From the NCBI GenBank assembly GCA_012295275.1, contig CM022672.1:22513128-22577127 (forward strand): a stretch of 64,000 bases of DNA, given 5' to 3'. The stretch is from Chrysomallon squamiferum (Eukaryota; Mollusca; Gastropoda; Neomphalida; Peltospiridae). Each line of letters starts with the position of its first letter. Position 1 is the stretch's first letter. Below the pieces are notes generated by a model that searched no databases, had not been told where the DNA came from, and was given only the letters and a program-made list of their open reading frames with translations. Positions 28,746-34,700 of the stretch are shown in pieces. The translations under genes and the position numbers were made by a program.

Positions 28746-31700
28746 TAAACAACAACAACAGAACAAATAATAAAATAAAATAAATAAATAAAATGAATGA
28801 TGCATTCATTAACCCTTAAGATGTTGCATCTCTTTTACCATTATGGCCAATAACTGCACTGCAGCCATATATAAACGTGGAAAATTTCATGAATTAAAAT
28901 GGGACCATTACCTGAAATTGTGTGTGTGTAAGACGTAATGAAAACAATATAACTCAAATGAATACAACATGTGTCTGTGTGTCTTGCTTAGAACAAGAAC
29001 AAGGAATGTGAACAATGGAACAGACTCGTATAATAGTGCTACGACAATGACACACATGTGGTGAACTGAATTTATCTCAATTCTGGGGCAGAAATATAAA
29101 ACACATGAATATGTGCAGATGGTCTCTCTCTGTGTGTGTGTGCATTTATGTATATATGTATGTATGAAGGTACTTCAAGACTCTCCCAGAAACAATGGTT
29201 GTAACTCATTTTGAGGGATAACTATGTACAATAAAGCACAAAGCCTTATATCACTGTCTTTATTCCTTTGCAAATTAAGTTCTTTGAAAATCAGTAGGTG
29301 AGAGGGAAACTCAGAAATGGACAAGAAAGAAGCCAGAGCCATGATTAAAACGTCTGGCATAAAACAACCATTGCCAAGGAAATCCACAAAGACAGGGTCA
29401 ACACACTTGATGAGGACTGTAAAGAAGTGAGTTGTTGATTTCAAGCAAAGCAGGGATAGCACTGAAGGTGACAACCATCAGGATGCCCAAAATCGGGGAA
29501 TGTTCATGAATGACTTTACAAAAGGCTCAAACCATTAATGGAGATTACTATGTATTAGATGTGAACAACAGAATGACAAGTTAAAAAAAAAAAATGTGTT
29601 AACTCATAGTGAGAGATATATATATATATATACTGAGACACCAGATATATAAATATACAGGCTGAGGATCCCTTATCTGAAATTACTCAAAGCTAAAAAC
29701 TACAAAATCCAAATCTTTTTCTTATCTACAGAAATAGTGATATCTTTCAGTTTTTTCAGACTGTTTTGCATACACTAACTTTATTTTATGCTCAAAATGA
29801 TTTAAAAATGTTATTTAAAAAATCCTGCAAGCTGTATATCAAATATATCAATCTGTAAGCTGTATATCAAATATAAAAACAATTTTTATTTAGACTTAGA
29901 TTCTATTCTCAGGCTAAGTCCTTACATTTCAGAATCCAAAACATTTCTGATTTCAAGTGTTTGGGATAAATAAACCTATATATTATTTACAAACACACAG
30001 ATCTATACAAACAAAACAAATACAAATTATATATACACATATACATATTTGACTTTTGGGGGGTTTTTTTGTTTTTTCCTGTCTACACATATGCTCATCT
30101 TTGATTAGGCACCGCCCTATGTCTGACTAACACTGCCCTTAAAGATCTTTCAGATCTTTTTTTATCTGCCTTGTTTGTTATTAGAGAAGATATATTGTTT
30201 TACAGTTTGCAGTTTTAATTTGAAAAACTTAACAAGTTTACGAGCCATAGTGTTGTAAGTTAAGCAGCAAAGTCAGAGTGAAGATAATCTTTTTCAACAG
30301 TATTTATTTATAGAATAAGATTTTTTCCTTTTTATGTTGAGAAATTTTTATCTTTTTTATGTTGAGAAATTTTTATCTTTTTTATGTTGAGAAATTTTTA
30401 TCTTTTTTATTATATTTATTTTTACATTAATTAATTCTTTTCTAGAATTTTCCTACCAATTTTTTTAATCATGTCCATCTGACAAACTACAAAAATGACT
30501 GAGATAAATTATTATTTTTTCTTTTTTCTTTTTTTTAAAGATTAATTAGACACTTTTGGAGAAAGTTTTTCTTAAATATGGTTGAATAAGCAGTAGAACA
30601 TCATAAACTTTATTTAACTTAATTTTGAATTTAATTTTTCATATGTCCTCTAATAAACAATAACAAATATTTCATAAAGATAAAATAATTAACCTGTTTT
30701 TAGCTTAATTGAAATAAAAAAACTCACTTAAAAATTTATTTATATATATATAAATTATTCTAATAAAGAATAAAAAAGCAATGATATAAATTATATTTCC
30801 TTGATTTTTTTTTATTAATTCATAAATTTGTAATTATTTTATTTATTGATTGATTGATATTTTTATTTTTTTATTTTATTTGATTTTGTACTTTTTTAAA
30901 CTTTTTTTTATATCACTCTAACAAACAATAAAAGTCAAAGATATCAACTCTATTTCATTTATTTTTAGATTAGATCATTTATTTCTTTTTTTTCCAAGAA
31001 ATTGTTTCCCACCTCCTTCTGATAAAGAGTTAGAAGTCTAAAGATAAACATGAGGAGACAATTATATGATTTTCTGGTAAATACATTTTAAGATAAAGCT
31101 CAGACTATTTATGTGGCAGAAAATCTAATGAAAGCAAAAGCTACTGACATGTGGCAAGGTTATCCATTTTGGAATGTATTCTGCATCCTGTTGTATGACC
31201 TTAAACAATGCTAGAATGGACTTTGTGGTAAGAATAAGAAACGATTATTTCAATGTCTTGATAATAAAAATATTATAGAGAAAAAGAATGTTATTCTGGT
31301 ATAATAGATCTGAATAATATTTGTGTGTAACAGTTAAGAAAGGATATTATTATTATGTAGGAAAAAACGCTTATTGTGGCATAACAATTAACAGTAATAT
31401 TATAAACAAAAAGAATATTATTCTGGTATGATAGTCAAGAATAATATTATATAAAATATTCTTAAAGAATATTATGGAGAAAAGAATATTTTTGTTCTAG
31501 GCTGATAAAGAATTGGAATTAAGAATTTTTATTTACTCTTGTTTATAAATTAATCATTAATTAATTTTTTATCTTTTTTAAATGGCTTGTCAGATACACC
31601 AGTCACAGACACACATCTATTCACATACAAAATAACAATCATTCATATACATACATGCATACATATACGCCAAGCAAAAGAAGGATTTAAACAACGTATT

Positions 31701-34700
31701 CATGACATGATATTTTGTTAATATTTGGGAAGTCTGTATATCTGTCAAGTGATTTTATCAGAAACTTTAAACAATTCATCACATGTATATCTATATATGA
31801 CAAACACTCACACACACACACACACAAACACAAACAAAAGAAAAAATATATCCAGAAATCATCACAAAATATATCCATGAATCAACCTCAGAAAGAAAAG
31901 GGGCGTATATCTGCTACTTGTGTTGTTACAAAATACAGTATAACCCATTGTGGATACCTTTCAAGACAAATCAGATTTGTAAAAAATCACAGACGAAAGA
32001 CAAAACCCCAATCATTTGTTTTATCAAGGGAGGTGTGTGTTGCAGATTCATTCCATGTTTCAGCAGTCTTGATGAATCAGCAGCAAGCATCCACTGCAGA
32101 CTTGGAACATTAAAAAGTAAGCTGATGCTGAAATATGTTACATGCTCTTAGGTGGTAAGGTCAAGGAAGTGATGAACCAAGAAAATAAAAACCATCATAC
32201 AGATTGTTACAGTCGATATAAAGATTGTATTAACTGTTGCTTCTGCATGTGTGTGGCTTAAAGACTTTTATTACAGAAATTAGGGCATGTTTTATTTTTT
32301 TAACTGTTTTATATTAAACCATGTCTTATCTGAATAAAACTTGTTTTGAAGATAGTTTTATAAGTAGTTTCAGTGAACATAAAGACTGTTATTAACTGTT
32401 GTGTCTGTAAGTGTGTATAGTTATGACCTTATAGATAACAGTTTTTTGTTGTTGTTTTTTTCTTAAATTAAACCATGTTATGGTTTAACTGAAGTTGTCT
32501 TGAAGATTGTTTTAAAAGTAGTTACAAGCAATATAAAGACTGTTATTAACTCTAGCTTCACTCGATGGTTGAAAACTTTTATCACAGAAGTTAGTGGCTT
32601 TGTTTTTGTTGTTTCCTTTTAAATTAAACCACATTATGATATTAACTGAATAAAATATCTTAAAGATTGTTTTAAAAGTATTACAATAAGTATAATGATT
32701 TTTATTAACTGTTGCTTCTGTATGTGTGTTATTGAAAACTTGATACATTAATGTTTTTCTTTCTCTTTTAAATTAAAACCTGCTGTAGTCTTGGCTAAAT
32801 AAAAGAGATTATGTGAGGATTGTTTTAAAACTAGTTAATACATGTGCATACATATGGTTGCCAAAACATTTTGGTCTTGCTCAAATAAACTAAAACATTA
32901 TTAACAAGACAGAAAGATGTAACTGTTATAGTAATCTCAGGCTTTGATGTGTTCATGAGAATGAAATAGTACATTAACTAACAACAAGTCCGCAAGATTC
33001 AATTATTGTTTATAACAGAGTTGTTTTTCTTCCATTAAGCCTTTTTTTTGGTCTTGATTGAATAAACTTAAAGCTTGTGAATGAACTAAGACATTACTAA
33101 CAAGACAGAAAGATTTAATTGTTAAAGTGACAGTCTCAGAGATTGATGTATTCGTGTGAATGAAACTGTACATTAGCTAACAACATGTCAGCAGAATTTA
33201 ATTATTCACAGTAACAGGGCTTGAATTGGTCTTGTGAATGAAGTCAGACAAAGGGTCTTGGAGCCATGTACAATTAACAATGCTGATAAGATAATTTCAG
33301 ACAAGTGCAAGTCCATGTTACTGAGGTCAGAGGATTGTAAGGTTATGACTGTGGACCAGTCGGTGTCATGAGTTAAAAAACAAACTGCTACAAAAAATAA
33401 ATTAAAATATACCATGGGAAAACTGTGTCCTGAGGAATTTTATCATTAATGTTTCTTTCCTTGGGCTATAAAAATATTTTTAAAAAAGAAAGGAATAATA
33501 ACAATAATAAAAAGTAAAAGTAATATTCAATGCAATTTTACCATTAACATTTTCAAAATGGATTTCATAAAATATTAAAAAAACAAAACAACAAGAAACA
33601 AGACAAAAATAACTAATGACAATAATACCAAACTTTCTACTAAAAAATATTTTCAAAGTATTACATTTTTGTTCCAATTTTCCAGCGAATCACTATCATC
33701 CTTATTTATTATCAGACAGAGGCTAATAGACAAAGTGGATACCAATAAAAATAACTACACAAATTCCAGATGGCCTTGTGCTGTGGTTTAACAAACCCTG
33801 TCAGAGAAAATCAAGAGTAAATTGGATGTTACAATGGCTATTAAAGAGAATCAGGATAAATTAGACTTTAATGAAGTTGACATTGATACTGAAGTTGAAC
33901 ACATAATCCCCTTCACTGTCTACGGAAAGCCAGGTCTCTGTTCTGGAGCCAGACATTTATGGTTCAGAGAGTAATTAAACAGATCAATGTAGAAATCAGT
34001 ACAATTACGAGATAACATTCTTGGTATTTTTTCTTTTATCCATAGAGTTAAATAAGTATCATTTTATGAACCTTTTTAAATAAGTACAGAAAAAATTCTT
34101 ATTTTAGGCTAAATAAATGAAAATGGCATTACATATTTAAACATAGCATTATTGTAGTGCTTTCATTTGTCTCTATCAGTCTCTCATGTATTGCAAATTC
34201 AGCATTACATCTGTGCAGAAATAAAGGGTGAAGTTTACCCACTTGCTGAACTCAAGTCTGGAATGGGTAAAATGAAATGTTAAAGACATTGTTAACAATA
34301 TGTCAGGTTGAATTAGCTGAAGCACCTAGTAACTACACAATGTCTTCTGCTGCAGAAACAAACATCAACATATAACATCATTTTTATCAGTTATCAGTTA
34401 CATATTGCCTTCTGTGATGCATCTGAGTTCAGGGTCAGTTCCATATCATAAACTAACGAATCTGAGTTTTTTGGCGAGAAAATTAATACCAAGCTATAAA
34501 CTAATGATCTCTTTCCCATTCAAGCCACTGCTCTTAGGCTGATTCATTAACTCTGTAAAAACCATGATACGATTTCTTCACTTTGGAATAGGCATATGAA
34601 ATGGCAATAGAAATAGATGCTTTCTTCAGTCATTTATTAACATTAAACAAAAACCTTTTCAGACACCTACCGATCATTAAGTTTCAAAATGTGTTGATGT

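Noticed and set aside
28808-28880. ttaacccttaagatgttgcat, resembling a piggyBac-type end with TTAA
   Set aside because: No matching inverted end or second TTAA found nearby; too short to support.
31715-32151. Two overlapping plus-strand open frames of 77 and 132 codons
   Set aside because: One begins in a (CA)n tract; residue composition is unremarkable and I recognise no family. Possibly a repeat remnant.
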